Below are positions 11,729 to 24,120 of a DNA stretch of 64,000 nucleotides, piece after piece. The stretch comes from Globisporangium splendens (taxonomy: Eukaryota; Oomycota; Peronosporomycetes; Pythiales; Pythiaceae). Where the stretch lies: contig VFIW01000004.1 in NCBI GenBank assembly GCA_006386115.1, positions 1,144,164 through 1,208,163 of the forward strand. Reading direction: 5' to 3'. Each line of letters starts with the position of its first letter. The first letter of the stretch is position 1. Made by a program: the position numbers and the translations under genes. Below the pieces are notes generated by a model, which saw nothing but the letters and a program-made list of their open reading frames with translations, was not told the DNA's origin and made no database searches.

Positions 11729-13859
11729 ATGACGTGGGCCGTGCCGAACGCGGACGCCGTGACGCTCGGCGAGATGGACGGCGAGCTGCTGAGCGTGTCG
11801 CCGCGTGACGAGGCGCATATCGGCGACGAGTTCGTTCGCCGTGGCGGCACCGTGTTCCCGCCCGCGCGCGTGGTCTGCACCAAGAAGCGCCGGCCGTTCG
11901 GCCAGGAGGAGTCGCTCACGCAGGAGCTCGACGACGAGCTTGACCGCCGCCCCGAGTCCGGCGCCATGAAGCTCGCGAAGCGTGCTGCGGGCGTGCTGCA
12001 CACGTTTCTCTTTGACGACGAGCAGAAGGTGATCCGGTCGGTCGTGCAGGGTGCCAAGTCGGCCGTGAAATCCGTGCTGTTGGTGTCCCGAGGTGGAAAC
12101 CCTGAAAGCGACGACGAGGACGATAGGGATGAAGTTGACGATGCGAAGAAGACGGCGGATCGATCGAGTTCAAGAACGGAGGGTGCTGATCATGACTACG
12201 TGCACGTCCCGCGCCCGAATGCTGCGTTCCCGCGACGCATGGCCGATGAAGAGAGCATTGCGGCCATGAGCTGGCACCCAACGCTGTCGCTGCTCGCTGT
12301 GGCGCAACAGGACGGCGTTGTGACCTTCTATGACGTTGCGACGGCGTCGTGGGATCCCCGCGTGTTGGAGCATGCTGCGCAGGCAAACATCACCAGCATC
12401 GAGTGGGCGAGTTACTCTGGCGGCGTGATCGCGGTCGCATGCCGGTACGTTCTAGTGATGGTCGCAGGTTTGTAGAGAATCCACCTTTTCACTCGTGTGA
12501 TGCGCGTTTATGATTGCAGTGCTGGCATTTTGCTGTGGAAACTTCACTGCAAGAACAAAAAAGAAGGTAAGAAGGATCGCGCAAATGGCGACACTCTCTT
12601 TTGATGGATGAATTTAACACCGATGTTTTTCCTGCATTTCACCAAATAGAACCGACGCTGCTGGACATCATTACGCATCCATCGAGCAAATCGTTTCACC
12701 AAGTCGCCTGGAATGCGGATGGAAGTATGCTCGCCGCATTCGCAAAGAACACGAATGCGATTTACATCGTCGATGCGGTGTTCAACCGCAAGACCGAGTT
12801 GCTGTGCCCACACAAGGTTGCCTCTGTGCACTGGTCTCCTACCGGAGAGTATTTATTCGTCGCCACCGAGTACGTCATGAAGAAAAAGCTGCAAGATACA
12901 ATATCTATCTGCACGAATGGGTGACTAAACTTATCATTTTTGTAGACGTGGCGTGTCACTGGTATGGGAAACCCTGACGTGGAAAAGTGAAATCTGGGAT
13001 CTGGCGACAGGAGTAAGTACAAGAAAGGACGATTTCAATAGAGCCAATGTCACCAAGCACCCGACTCACATTTTGTACCTGTGCGCGTGCGGTGATATCT
13101 TGTGTGATGTAGAGCTGTGGATGGTCTCGAGATGGCCGCTGTTTGCTTGTCGCGGCTCGCAGCAAGAATCTTTTGTACCCGTACGCGTTTCCAGGCACCC
13201 CACCAACAATAGGTACGACTAACTCTTTGTCTGCACAGATGGTGTGTACTTTCGTTAAGCGTCATGCTTCCTTGTGTTGTTTTGCTGCTGTTCGTCTGCA
13301 GACGCTCAGATTAGTTCGCCGCCGGTTGATTTTGCAGAGAAGCAGGTCTTTTCGTTCGACCAAAGTCTCTCGGAGTACGTTTTGCCATCCCAGCCTGCAC
13401 CCATATCGGCGTCGTAGTGTTTTTGTGCTCGTTATTGACAAGATCTAATTTTTGTTAGGCTGGTGGGTGGAAAGATTGAGAACATTGTGTGGGACCCGAC
13501 GGGAACGCGTGTTGCGGTGACGTACCGCTCAAGCTCTCCAACATCCATCGGTGGCAGCGATTTCACAGGCCGCCTTGTTGCCATTTTCTCAGTCGCGTGG
13601 GAGCCGTTCCTGATCTTTACTCGCAGGCATGTACATGCTTTCTACTTTCATCTTCTACGGCTTGCATCATCACTAATCCACATGATGTCCTTTGCGCTAT
13701 CTTCGTAGTGGCCTTCTCCGTGGTCCTCCAAATGCTGGACTTCCACGCACGCTCGGATTTGCGTCGAGCTTTGAGCAGGGTGCACTTCTGAGCGTTGGAT
13801 GGAGTCGAGGCTTGATCACGTTCCATCCGTTTTACTTCCAGGATCGTGTGGCGCAATAG
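11729..13859 (+). CDS. AAAS: Nucleoporin ALADIN (WD40-repeat nuclear-pore protein)
   Basis: ALADIN is a peripheral WD40 nucleoporin bound to the pore membrane protein NDC1 in animals. Exon 1 (11,729 to about 12,447) has an N-terminal extension and then SIAAMSWHPTLSLLAVAQ and VVTFYDVA, typical of the first ALADIN blade. Later exons give SFHQVAWNADGSMLAAFA, VASVHWSPTGEYLFVATE, WDLATG, a CLLVAARSKNLLYPYAFP block and GGKIENIVWDPTGTRVAV. The C-terminal GALLSVGWSRGLITFHPFYF is the most diagnostic block, close to the animal GALLSVGWS segment. About seven short introns occur, several under 90 nt. The stop is TAG at 13,857-13,859. An in-frame ATG at 11,675 would add 18 residues; I chose 11,729 because the family shows no conserved sequence before it. 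Confidence 0.82.
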
Positions 13860-14081
13860 TTTTCTCGTTCACTCTCTCTGGAAAATGCCAAGTGATGCAC
13901 GTTAGAGTAAGTACATACATCCAGCCTGTCAATCCCAAGAAATCTTCGACCTCGTTGGCGTTTTGTTGTCTGTCGTCAATGCGCTGCTTTTGGAAGCAAA
14001 AAGTTGAAACTGCTCAAATTCTCAAGTCCAGATCCTGCATTTGGTGCCGACTTGCTTTGACTTTTGAGTGTGAAGGTTCTA

Positions 14082-14920
14082 ATGAGTCTACCGCCGCGTA
14101 GCTTGTGTCGAGCAGGTTGTGGAGACTTTGGTGATCCAGAACTCGACCACCTCTGTGTGGATTGCCATGGGGACCGTGTCGAGGCTGAAAAACATCGCGA
14201 GCTACAGGAGTATGTCCGCCAAAAAGAGCATTCCAAGCAAAAGGAATCGCTAGCTACCGACGAGGCGGCGAAGACTAGACGGGGTCCACCATCAATTAAT
14301 CACCAGAAAGGTAAGCAGAGCCATTTGCGGGGGAGAACATCTCATTTTTACTATGTGACTTATCTATGATTTATTCCATAGCGCTACAAGCGTTTCTTGA
14401 ACGCCCCCGTGAGAAAGATGCGTGCGTGATTGCTCGCGAGAGCCAATTTCTCGAGCGTGAACTGCAGATCCGGGAGACGAACAAAGCGCAATTACGCAAG
14501 TACATGATCGTGACGGACGAAGATGAGCCTGTGGATCCGAAAGAGTGGAGTCGCTACAAGTACGGAGGTCCGCGAGATGTCCCGCGCCACGATGTCGATG
14601 AAGCGACCGAATACGCTGCGCAGCTCAAACTGTTCTGCTACTGGCGGAGACGAACGCTTTGACAACGCGTGGAGACCAAGCGGCAGCTTCTCGAGTCGGA
14701 GAAGCGAGCGAGTACGGCGCGGAAGTCCACTTTCGTGAAAACAGTCAAGGATTTGTTTGCGAGCAAGTCTTCGTCGTCGACAATGTTGCATAAAGTGACT
14801 CAGGAGCTTCGCAGGGAAGCCAAGAAACGGACCTCGCTGGTGATCCCCGATGCGAAAAAGCGAGCATCTCTTCTTGCGTGGCCAAAACAGAAACCGAACG
14901 ACCACGCAGACGCCACATGA
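14082..14920 (+). CDS. A20-type zinc-finger protein with coiled-coil tail, apparent compensated frameshift
   Basis: The N-terminus holds SLCRAGCGDFGDPELDHLC followed by VDCH, matching the A20 zinc finger (C-x3-C-x10-12-C-x2-C with the G.FG.P core), a domain that often binds ubiquitin. A Lys/Glu-rich helical region follows. The intron at 14,311-14,381 joins in frame to ALQAFLERPREKDA. The reading frame then meets TGA at 14,660-14,662, yet coding character resumes in the same frame at ETKRQLLESEKRAS and runs to TGA at 14,918-14,920. Between about 14,632 and 14,668 the best peptide lies in another frame (LLAETNALTT), as if 2 bases were gained and 2 lost. This may be a sequencing error, a polymorphism or a real lesion. 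Partner proteins cannot be inferred. Confidence 0.55.
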
Positions 14921-15195
14921 CTTGTGTCTCCCACGTACAAGGAAGCGAAGCAAATGACCAGCTCTCCTGCTGCCTTACTGTGAGATGCTCATATTTTCTT
15001 TTTCTTTTTGTTTATTGTTTTTCTCTCTCTTTCTCTGTTACGCTCATACGGTGTGGTCACAGACAGCCTTGGACGCTCGCTGATCGTCGTCGTCTAAAGC
15101 CAACTCTGGTTCTCTCAACTCATTCCACAGTCTCACAGTTCTTCTCCTCATGCCTCCAAGTCCAGGCGACAGTCGCTCGCACACACAAAAACTCT
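14921..15195. other. Convergent spacer with pyrimidine-rich tract
   Basis: Between the A20 gene and the Rab7 gene, which converge. It holds a T/C-rich run at about 14,994-15,042 and otherwise presumably 3' UTR sequence. Confidence 0.4.
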
Positions 15196-16277
<1,082 letters not shown>

Positions 16278-16282
16278 GGCTT

Positions 16283-16310
16283 CAGACAGACAGACAGACA
16301 GACAGAGAGA
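16283..16310. repeat. GACA microsatellite in the Rab7 5' leader
   Basis: Seven or so CAGA/GACA units followed by GAGAGAG, starting a few bases upstream of the Rab7 start codon, so it is in the 5' UTR. Confidence 0.8.
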
Positions 16311-17192
16311 GTGCGTGTGGTGCTGCGTGCAGGTAGCTGAATGGAGAGCGCGTGTTCGCCTTCTTCCTTCCTTCCTTCTTCGTGTGCGGCCGTCGACTCG
16401 TTCCGTTCTTTTGGATTGAAGAGTGCACGAGAATCTTTTCTGCGCATCATGTCGGAACCGGTATGAACCGGTAGAGGATCGGTTTTAATTGAACCAATCA
16501 ATTATGATAATGATAGCAACAAGTGATGCGAAACACACAATCGTATCATAATTGCTAGCTGCTGCCTATTGTGCCACTTGTGACATTTGTAATCGGTTAA
16601 TCTGAGTTGCCAACAGCATTGACCCGAGATATCGATCTGATTGCCGTGCGAGCTCGCCATTTCGTGCGCACGAAACGCAGGACTCACTTGCCATTCAAAA
16701 AGTATTAGACGAAAGGTTGATGGTACTTTATTGATGCAGTTTGATTCGATCAAGCCACACGCTCATCACAATCGTTCATCCGTCCTAGCCAAGCTACTTG
16801 AATTGTTGCTTCAACAGAATGCTGCAAATCAAATTTGACGCGTGTTACAACACTACTCTCACTCTTGAGTGTAGTGAATTGGTCTCGCTCGGATAATAAT
16901 ACCGTGGAATTGTCGTGCACTCTGAATCAAGGTCGAAGCTCTGCCATGGCTTGACGCATAATAGCAGATGAGTGAATCCTGAACCAACCAAAATGGTAGT
17001 GCGACACGAAAGCCGAGGTTACGGTGAACATTTCAAGCAAAGCAAGCACGTCCAACCTTTATAAACCAACAATTTTAGACAAACTACAGAAACCAAGTTG
17101 CTACTCAGTTTCCAACGACTCGCAAGCGCAAATACCAAGAATGCCTGCTATGCAGCCACAAAGCTTTTGACTTCGCAGAAACAATATCATCC
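16311..17192. other. Intergenic region, no gene seen
   Basis: About 880 bp between the Rab7 5' end and the 3' end of a GH3 gene. Short ORFs have no recognisable motif. It presumably contains the Rab7 promoter. Confidence 0.4.
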
Positions 17193-19535
17193 TTAGTATC
17201 TCGCCTTCAAGGATTCCTCCAAGTTGAACGGCTCGACGCCAGTCTTCAGCTCAAACTTGGCGCAGAGAGGGTTCGTGATCTCGCCGTAGACGTTGCACTC
17301 AGTCTCGGGCTTGATCGCGACAACAAAGTCGCCATCTTCCGCCACCTGGACGAAGCCGTTGCCGATCTGAGGGTCGTACACGCTCCAGTCCGCGGCCGTG
17401 AGCTTGAACTCCACCGTCGTCGAGGCACCCGCCTCGAGCGAGATCTTCTTGAACTTCTTCAACTGCTTCACTTCAGGCACGGAGATCGAGCGGTACGGTT
17501 GGATAACGAAGAGCATCACGGTCTCCTTGCCGGCCATCTTGCCCGAGTTGGTCACCGTAACGCTCGCTGTGATCGAGTCCGACTTGCCCGTGACCGTGGT
17601 CTTGCTGAGCTTCACGCTCGAGTACGTGAACGTGGTGTAGCTGAGACCGGTTCCGAAGTCCCACTCCATCTGGCAGTAGCCGCTGGCGCACTGGGTGCTG
17701 ACACGGTGGTTGTACGGGATCATGATGTTCGCAGCATCCTTCGGGTACGTGATTGGCATGCGGCCGCTTGGGTTCACCTTGCCGTAGATGATCTCCGCAA
17801 TGGCCTGACCGCCTTGTTCACATGGGAGGAATGCGTTGATCACAGCGTGCACACTGCCAGCCAAACCGTTAAGCAAACGAGGACGACCCCCGACGAGGAC
17901 AACGATCACCTTGGTACCCGTTGAGGCGAGTTCGCGAACGTAGGCGATTTGACCTGCTGGCAGCGCAAGGTCGTTGATATCACCAGGCTTTTCAGCGTAG
18001 GTAGATTCGCCAATCACAGCCACAGTGTACTCGGCTACTCTCGCTTGCGCCTTCGCAGCCGCCATGTCAGCCGCCGTGTACGAGCCGTCAGCGTTGAGGC
18101 CGTTAAAGTAGGTGACCGAGCTGTTGCCGATCTTCTCGAAGCCTTGCTTGACAGAGATGCCATGAGGGAACATGGAGTTGCCCGATTGTCCTTGCCATGC
18201 GATAGTCCAGCCACCGCACAAGTAGCCGACGTTGTCAGCAGAGTGGCCAGTGAGGAAGACCGACGAAGTAGGCGCGATCGGAAGCACATTGTCTTGGTTC
18301 TTGAGCAGTGTGACGGACTCGCGAGCAAGCTCCAGAGCCGAGGCAATGTCTTTTTCATTCCCAATGAGAGCAACATTGTCAGCACCTGGTACTGGGTTGT
18401 CGTACAATCCCAACTTGAGTTTCATCTTGACGATACGTCGAGCTGACTCCCTCAAGCGGCCCAAGTACTCTGGATTCGACTGAAGCATCGTTTTCGCGTG
18501 GTCAATGAAAGTCGTTTCATACGGCACCATGCTCATATCGAGGGAGGTTTGCGTGAGCGACATTCGCACAGCTTCAGGCTTGGATCGCGCCACGCGATGC
18601 CAGTCCTGCAAGTTGTTGATCTCAGCCCAGTCAGTCACGACGACGCCTTCAAAGCCCATGTCCGAACGAATCAAATCGCGCAGGATCTTTGGGCTCGACA
18701 CGACCGGGACACCGTTGATCGAGATGTAGTTCTCCATCGACGAGAGCACTCCAGCGTTGACAGCCGCGATGAAAGGCGGCGTAAAGTAGTTGAGCAAGTC
18801 GAAGTCCGACATGGACACGCCATCTCGGTCGTGGCCAGTTGGAGTCTTCGAGTACCCGACGAAGTGCTTCATGCACGCAGCCGTGGCATTGTTGCTCTGA
18901 AGTCCTCGGATGACCGAATCAGCCATGACGGACACCAAGTACGGATCTTCGCCGAACGTCTCGAACGTACGAGCCCAGAGTGGGTTCTGCGAGATTTCGA
19001 GGATCGGTCCAAAGACCCAAGGAATGCCAGCAGCTTCGGTGTCGCGACCAGTGATGCGACCCATTTCATACACGAGGTCAGGATTGAAGCTTGCGCCGCC
19101 GTTGATCTGCTGGCCAAAGAGCGTCGAGTTCGAGACGTACACCGCGCCGTGGACAGAGTCGATGCCGTAGACAATCGGGTGACCGCCGTTTTCCGCCATG
19201 CTGATCTCTTGGATGCGCGTGATGATCTTGCGCCACTCTTCGGCGGTCCAGCCGTACTTGCTGCCCTTTGGACCACCCGAGTATGGGCTGTTGAGGTACG
19301 ATCCGATCCGCAACTTGGCGTATTCACGGACGCGATCTTCGTTCAACGTGAGGTCGGCGTTGAGAATGTTGTCAATGTTGATCTGCGTCATTTGACCGAG
19401 GATGTCGTCGAGCGTGAACTTGCTCACGATCGCATCAGCCCTGGAATCCCAGGCGTCCGCGGCAGCGACTCCAGCGACGGTTTTGCACGCAACCACCGCG
19501 CAACAGCACACAGCAGCTAACCACGAGCGAAGCAT
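17193..19535 (-). CDS. Secreted GH3 beta-glucosidase / beta-glucan exohydrolase, paralogue A
   Basis: An intronless gene for a 780-residue glycoside hydrolase family 3 enzyme that removes glucose from beta-glucans or cello-oligosaccharides. Residues 1-26 form a signal peptide (LRSWLAAVCCCAVVACKTV..AAA), so it is secreted. The TIM-barrel domain holds GIDSVHG, KHFVGYSKTPTGHDRDG and GFEGVVVTDWAEI, with the catalytic nucleophile Asp302 in TDW. The second domain has GHSADNVGYLCGGWTIAWQG and GESTYAEKPGD, where plant exohydrolases carry the aglycone-site Trp and the acid/base Glu. A fibronectin-III-like domain closes the protein (SVPEVKQLKKFKKISLEAG). Its closest relative is the divergent copy at 26,490. 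The last 1,300 bp are nearly identical in DNA to that copy and the first part is not. Confidence 0.93.
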   Translation of the reverse strand: MLRSWLAAVCCCAVVACKTVAGVAAADAWDSRADAIVSKFTLDDILGQMTQINIDNILNADLTLNEDRVREYAKLRIGSYLNSPYSGGPKGSKYGWTAEEWRKIITRIQEISMAENGGHPIVYGIDSVHGAVYVSNSTLFGQQINGGASFNPDLVYEMGRITGRDTEAAGIPWVFGPILEISQNPLWARTFETFGEDPYLVSVMADSVIRGLQSNNATAACMKHFVGYSKTPTGHDRDGVSMSDFDLLNYFTPPFIAAVNAGVLSSMENYISINGVPVVSSPKILRDLIRSDMGFEGVVVTDWAEINNLQDWHRVARSKPEAVRMSLTQTSLDMSMVPYETTFIDHAKTMLQSNPEYLGRLRESARRIVKMKLKLGLYDNPVPGADNVALIGNEKDIASALELARESVTLLKNQDNVLPIAPTSSVFLTGHSADNVGYLCGGWTIAWQGQSGNSMFPHGISVKQGFEKIGNSSVTYFNGLNADGSYTAADMAAAKAQARVAEYTVAVIGESTYAEKPGDINDLALPAGQIAYVRELASTGTKVIVVLVGGRPRLLNGLAGSVHAVINAFLPCEQGGQAIAEIIYGKVNPSGRMPITYPKDAANIMIPYNHRVSTQCASGYCQMEWDFGTGLSYTTFTYSSVKLSKTTVTGKSDSITASVTVTNSGKMAGKETVMLFVIQPYRSISVPEVKQLKKFKKISLEAGASTTVEFKLTAADWSVYDPQIGNGFVQVAEDGDFVVAIKPETECNVYGEITNPLCAKFELKTGVEPFNLEESLKARY

Positions 19536-22533
19536 CGTAGTGCAAACTTGGAGACAAGAGGTGGAGCGAGAGTTTCTTCTGATTGCTTCCGTCGAGAACC
19601 AAGCAAATTGGAAAGTGACTCAGACGGGAAACTGCCTCGAGGCGACATCCACGCGCCACAACACCGGCCATAGAGGAGGCACGTTGACGGGATGCTGAGC
19701 AACCAATTGCTGCTGATTTGGGCAGCAATGGTGAGCCCGTGTCCGTGCGAATGGCGTCATTGCAATGCGCCTGAAGGGACTGGTGGCTGGCGTGCTGCAG
19801 CGCATCCTGACACCGTTTCCCGGATTTCGCGGCTAAAGTGCTGCTGCAATTCCCATGTCTGTCGTCCAAGCAATGGATGCAACGGCTCTTCGCGTGGCGC
19901 CTGTCTGCCTCTTGAAACCCTTTCAGTTTTGGCGTGAAACCTGTTTAGCAATTGGTTGTTTCGATAAAGCTGGCTGATTGATGACCTTTTTGCTTGTCAT
20001 GTTCATGCTGGTATTCGCTATGTGAGACTTGATGCGGGAATGGGTGTCCCGACTCTGGACGAGGTGTCAGGTCGCGCGTTGACACGCAGCGCGTTATAGG
20101 ATATTACAATTTATTCATTTATAAATCATTCAATAAATTACTGCTCTCGATAAAAACTGCTTTGCAGTATTTTGCATTTTGAAGTTCTATTTATTTTCAA
20201 AGATTGTCGACCAGACCTGCAGTATCAGTATCAGTTGAAGTTTTTGCCTTGACATCCACTCTTGAAAACTGAAGGGCAATCATATGGGAGGGACGACTGT
20301 CGTCGACTTGCTTTTGCGTCCCCTTCGACAGACGAATCGACGAAGAACTTGCATATTGTGCAGTGCACTGAAGTTTGTGCGTGGATGTCTGCTCGTTGCG
20401 CCGACTCACCTCGGAGATCGCACTCGGTTGCTGAACACCATTGATCTAATAAGTGGAGTGCCTCGGCAGCTGACGTGGCTGCTAGACGGCAACCACCAGG
20501 GCGTCTAAGGCACTGTAGCTAGGTCCCGGGGCTCGCATGCATGTGGACGCCGCCCTGCAGGGAATCCCTTCAGCAAATATGAAAATGAATCAAGTAGAGG
20601 TCACGAAGTTCAACTGGTCGACACGTTGCGTGTGTCAACCCTAGGAGCCAGAGACAGATCTTAATACAGAGTGAGATCCATTTGCATCAGGAGATGATGG
20701 AAGGATGGGACACGACTGAGTGTCTGATTACATAGATCCCTTGCACAGGCGAACTCGTAACTTCTACTACTTATAGAAGGTATTGTAATTATAAGGGTCG
20801 TGCATCATCTGGAAGCTGATATAATATGATCCAACATTTATAGAATTACACATAAGAGAAAATATGCATCACTCTCTAGTGCAAGAACATTTCCTGCAAG
20901 CTTGATTGCTCTTGCAACACCAGACGCAAGGAACAGGACCAAGCACCCATTTAGCGTTCGTCAAACTTCAACTCGAATCGGCCAGTAATACTGCAGCCTG
21001 GAGGCTGCTCTCGATAGGGGGCACTCCATCCACCTACGCGCGCGCGGTTGAAGCACTAATGCGGCCCCTTCCCAGCTCCCCCTGCTGCAAACCAAAATGC
21101 AGATTATCGTGGACAAAGGAAAGAGGAAGAACAATTTATAGTGTCAGAAGAGCTGTGTGCACTAAGTCACGCCTGAGTGTTCCTCCAAAGAAAAGTGCGT
21201 TCAACTTTCTTGTAGCGCAATGGAATGGGACTATACTTTAAACCTTGTACGCTCTTCAAGGGCTTTTGGAATTCCGTTGATGATTTGATCAAAGCACACG
21301 TGCTGAGGCAATTTGAGGGTGAGCAGCAGAAGGTGCAACTGTGGTTGCACTCAACTTCAACCAGTTCTCTCGCGTTTCTACGTACTGCAGAGTGTGTCTC
21401 CCTTCCCAAAGATCCCATCCTGAACTGCAGTAGTAGATCAGCTCAGTTTGGTTCACGACTGAACTTTAATTCGGAGGTCCGGGCCAACATCGTCGCGATT
21501 AGCGCAACAAGTTGGAAAGCGAATATTGCACTGCACTGAGTTACACAGCCTGAGAAGCGAGAAGAACAAGCGAATAGCTCCACCAACGCCTTGCTGTGCT
21601 GGAGCGGACGTAATAAACAGCTATTCACCAGGTGGAGAAGTTCAAGTTGCAAATTAATGCCATTCCATGCCGATGTGCAGTTTTTCTCCCCCCGATTGTC
21701 AATCGATAGAGGTCACAGAGGTGATGATGCGGCGACGTAAACGACGGGTGCTTTGAACTCCTGGCACAGTGGCACATGAATTGCTGAAGAGAATACTGTA
21801 TGCACGTTAAACTGCAGACGTACTGTAAGAAGCTGTGATGGGAGTTGAAGAAGGGTGACATGCATGTCTGCGAAGCAGCACACCAACGCGAGCGAAGTCA
21901 CTGAGCTTTTCGTGTCAAATTGCTGGGACCGCGTTTATTAGGTCTCACGCTTGCTCGAAGGTCGCTAGAATCAAATGCCGGCCTCGAACGCATCGACACG
22001 TGGAGAGTTAGCTTGACACCAAAGTATCCAATGTGATTGTGAGGTTGATACTTTTCGCTATTTCTGATACCAAGAACCCATGAAACAAACCTTCTCATGG
22101 ATACACTGTACTCTGCCACCGTCCCCGCCAGATATCGGACACAGCCACGCAATTCCGACAAACGGTGGCGCATGGAGCAGCTGGATATCAACATATGGGA
22201 GAGGGAGGGCGGCGCTCTCTCTCTCTCGCAGGTTACAATACGGAGACACTCACTGCATTGGCACACGGGCAGCGTCACCAAGCAAAACAAACGCGCATTG
22301 AAGCACCAGACTATCGCTCGCGACACAACGGACGCCCGGATTCGTTCGCGCTCGTGATCAGCGAAGAAAGAGTCGCGTCGACACGAAACCGCTCTACGTT
22401 GACGTCAGGACCGTTGCGCGTTTTGTTGCTGTTTTTGGAAATTAGCACCACACTGGACCAACTCGTTCTTCAGTGTCGCGCTCACTCTCGCGTCCTCTTA
22501 CCAGAAAGCGACAGAGAGCAAGCAAGCACCAGT
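19536..22533. other. Three-kilobase intergenic region, no supported gene
   Basis: Contains the GH3-A promoter side and the upstream side of an MFS gene. ORFs are short, overlap on both strands and show no family motif. A stretch at about 20,600-20,880 (ending in a TATA-rich ATATAATATGATCC segment) could be a decayed LTR, but I found no partner repeat. A short CT run lies at 22,216-22,231. An in-frame extension of the MFS ORF back to 22,165 reads through simple sequence and is not hydrophobic. Confidence 0.35.
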
Positions 22534-24120
22534 ATGTGTCTTGCGCTAACTGACCGCCTCGAGCACAATGTCAAGTTTGTGTTCCTGTTCACGCTTTCGT
22601 ACTGGTCTGCGAGCGGTATCATCTCGCAGCAGGTGCTTGTGGGATACATCTACGTGCTCACGGGATCGAACAAGTCCGTTGGCATCGTCAAGGGCATCCA
22701 GGGACTCGCGCAGTTGGTGGTTGCGCTGCCTGCGGGCTTTGCAGCCGACTTCTTGCGCCGCGACCGCATCTTGGCGTTTGCTGGAGTCGTCGGCATCCTC
22801 ACATCGCTGCTGTCGGGGTTTGCGTTCCAGGTCGAGTCGTTGTCGCTGATCTACGTTTCGTTCGGTTTATGGGGCGCGTTCACAGCTCTTCAGAGTCCTG
22901 CGATGGAGGCGTTGTTTGCAGACTCGGTGCCGCTTGGTCAGCGATCGTTGCCGTTCACGATGAAACATATCCTGCTCAACCTTGCGTTAGTGATCGGTCC
23001 ATTGTGCGCGATTGTGCTGTTTTACCACTATGGCGACACGTGGGACCTGCCAGCGCTGCGACCAGTCATACTCCTTGGCACGTTCCTCGCCGCGATCTCG
23101 ATGGCGGCGTTGTTCCAGTTCAACGACGACATGGCGTACGAAAGCCAACAGCATTTGCTCGCAATAGAGCGCGAGTTGAACTCGATCGAGCGCAATTTCA
23201 GCGTGGAGATGAGCGAGTACATGCCCGAAGAGCTCGAGGAAGAAAACAATCTCTTGTTTCGACGGGAAAGCAGCGGAAGGTCCCAGCCACTGTCGTTTAC
23301 GTTCTCACCGATTCAATCTGGCCCACTGAGTGAAGTTTCGCGGCTGCTACGATCTCCAGGCACACTGAGTACACGAAACCCTTCGGCGATGTACCTGACA
23401 AACCACTCGACTGGCGAAGAAGTACTCGATGAGCTGTCACTCGACGAAGCCCTGGAGCTCGCGAGACCAGCTTCGAGTTGCTGTGGATTCAGTGCCGCTC
23501 ATGTACCATCGATTCTGTTTGTCTCTGACTTCATCATCAGCAATGGCGCCGGCATGTCGATCCATTTCTTCCCGCTGTTTTTGTACAAGGAATTTGGTCT
23601 CACGCCGATCCAAGTCGCTTCCTTGTTTGCGTTGATGCCGATTTGCGTTGCCGTGTGCTCTTTGGCAGCCCAGTTCGTGTCCAGATGCATGGGGCGAATG
23701 CCAGTTATCGTGGGGACCCGACTCGCAGGCACGTTGTGCCTCGTGGCCATGGCGTTCTCAGTGTCCTTCAGCACACAGTGCGCATTGTTCTTGCTTCGTG
23801 GTGCGATGGTGCGTTGCACGGAGCCGCTGCGTCGCTCCTTGCTCATGGATTTTGTGCCGAAAAAGCAGCGCGCGCGGTGGAATTCGCTTGAAGGTTTGTC
23901 AGTGCTCTCGTGGGCTGGTAGCGCATTTGTCGGCGGATTTCTCGTGGAAGCGCACGGCTACCGTGTGTGCTTTGCCGTGTCGTCCATAGTGTACTTGGTT
24001 GGCGTGCTACTCGAGTCGATCTTGATCCCGATCACGACATTCGCCGTCGAAACCCATACGCGAGGAGGGAGCCCGCGTCAGCGCAGTCGAACCGTGAGCA
24101 AGGCACTCTCAGTCAAATAG
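22534..24120 (+). CDS. Major facilitator superfamily transporter
   Basis: A single-exon ORF of 528 residues with about twelve hydrophobic segments in two halves, joined by a long acidic cytosolic loop (roughly residues 190-320, with EYMPEELEEENNL and serine-rich sequence). The N-half carries ALPAGFAADFLRRDRILAF, which resembles the MFS loop 2-3 signature (G..aDr.grr). The C-half restarts with VPSILFVSDFIISNGAGM. The substrate cannot be told from sequence. I start at ATG 22,534 (MCLALTDRLEHNVKF) because the preceding 123 in-frame residues have no membrane segments and read through CT-rich sequence. It sits between two GH3 exo-glucosidases, so sugar uptake is an attractive but unproven idea. 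Confidence 0.75.
   Translation: MCLALTDRLEHNVKFVFLFTLSYWSASGIISQQVLVGYIYVLTGSNKSVGIVKGIQGLAQLVVALPAGFAADFLRRDRILAFAGVVGILTSLLSGFAFQVESLSLIYVSFGLWGAFTALQSPAMEALFADSVPLGQRSLPFTMKHILLNLALVIGPLCAIVLFYHYGDTWDLPALRPVILLGTFLAAISMAALFQFNDDMAYESQQHLLAIERELNSIERNFSVEMSEYMPEELEEENNLLFRRESSGRSQPLSFTFSPIQSGPLSEVSRLLRSPGTLSTRNPSAMYLTNHSTGEEVLDELSLDEALELARPASSCCGFSAAHVPSILFVSDFIISNGAGMSIHFFPLFLYKEFGLTPIQVASLFALMPICVAVCSLAAQFVSRCMGRMPVIVGTRLAGTLCLVAMAFSVSFSTQCALFLLRGAMVRCTEPLRRSLLMDFVPKKQRARWNSLEGLSVLSWAGSAFVGGFLVEAHGYRVCFAVSSIVYLVGVLLESILIPITTFAVETHTRGGSPRQRSRTVSKALSVK

Noticed and set aside
18498..19520. 340-residue + strand ORF inside GH3-A, and similar antisense ORFs in GH3-B (26,427-27,194; 28,101-28,847)
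   Set aside because: They lie exactly antisense to strongly conserved GH3 coding sequence, are Arg/His/Asp-rich as expected from the codon bias of the real strand, and show no family motif.
20600..20880. Possible solo LTR
   Set aside because: The sequence has an LTR-like look, but I found no second copy, no defined TG..CA ends and no target-site duplication in the window.
22165..22533. N-terminal extension of the MFS transporter by 123 residues
   Set aside because: The extension reads through a CT repeat and has no hydrophobic or conserved segment; the ATG at 22,534 directly precedes the first membrane helix.
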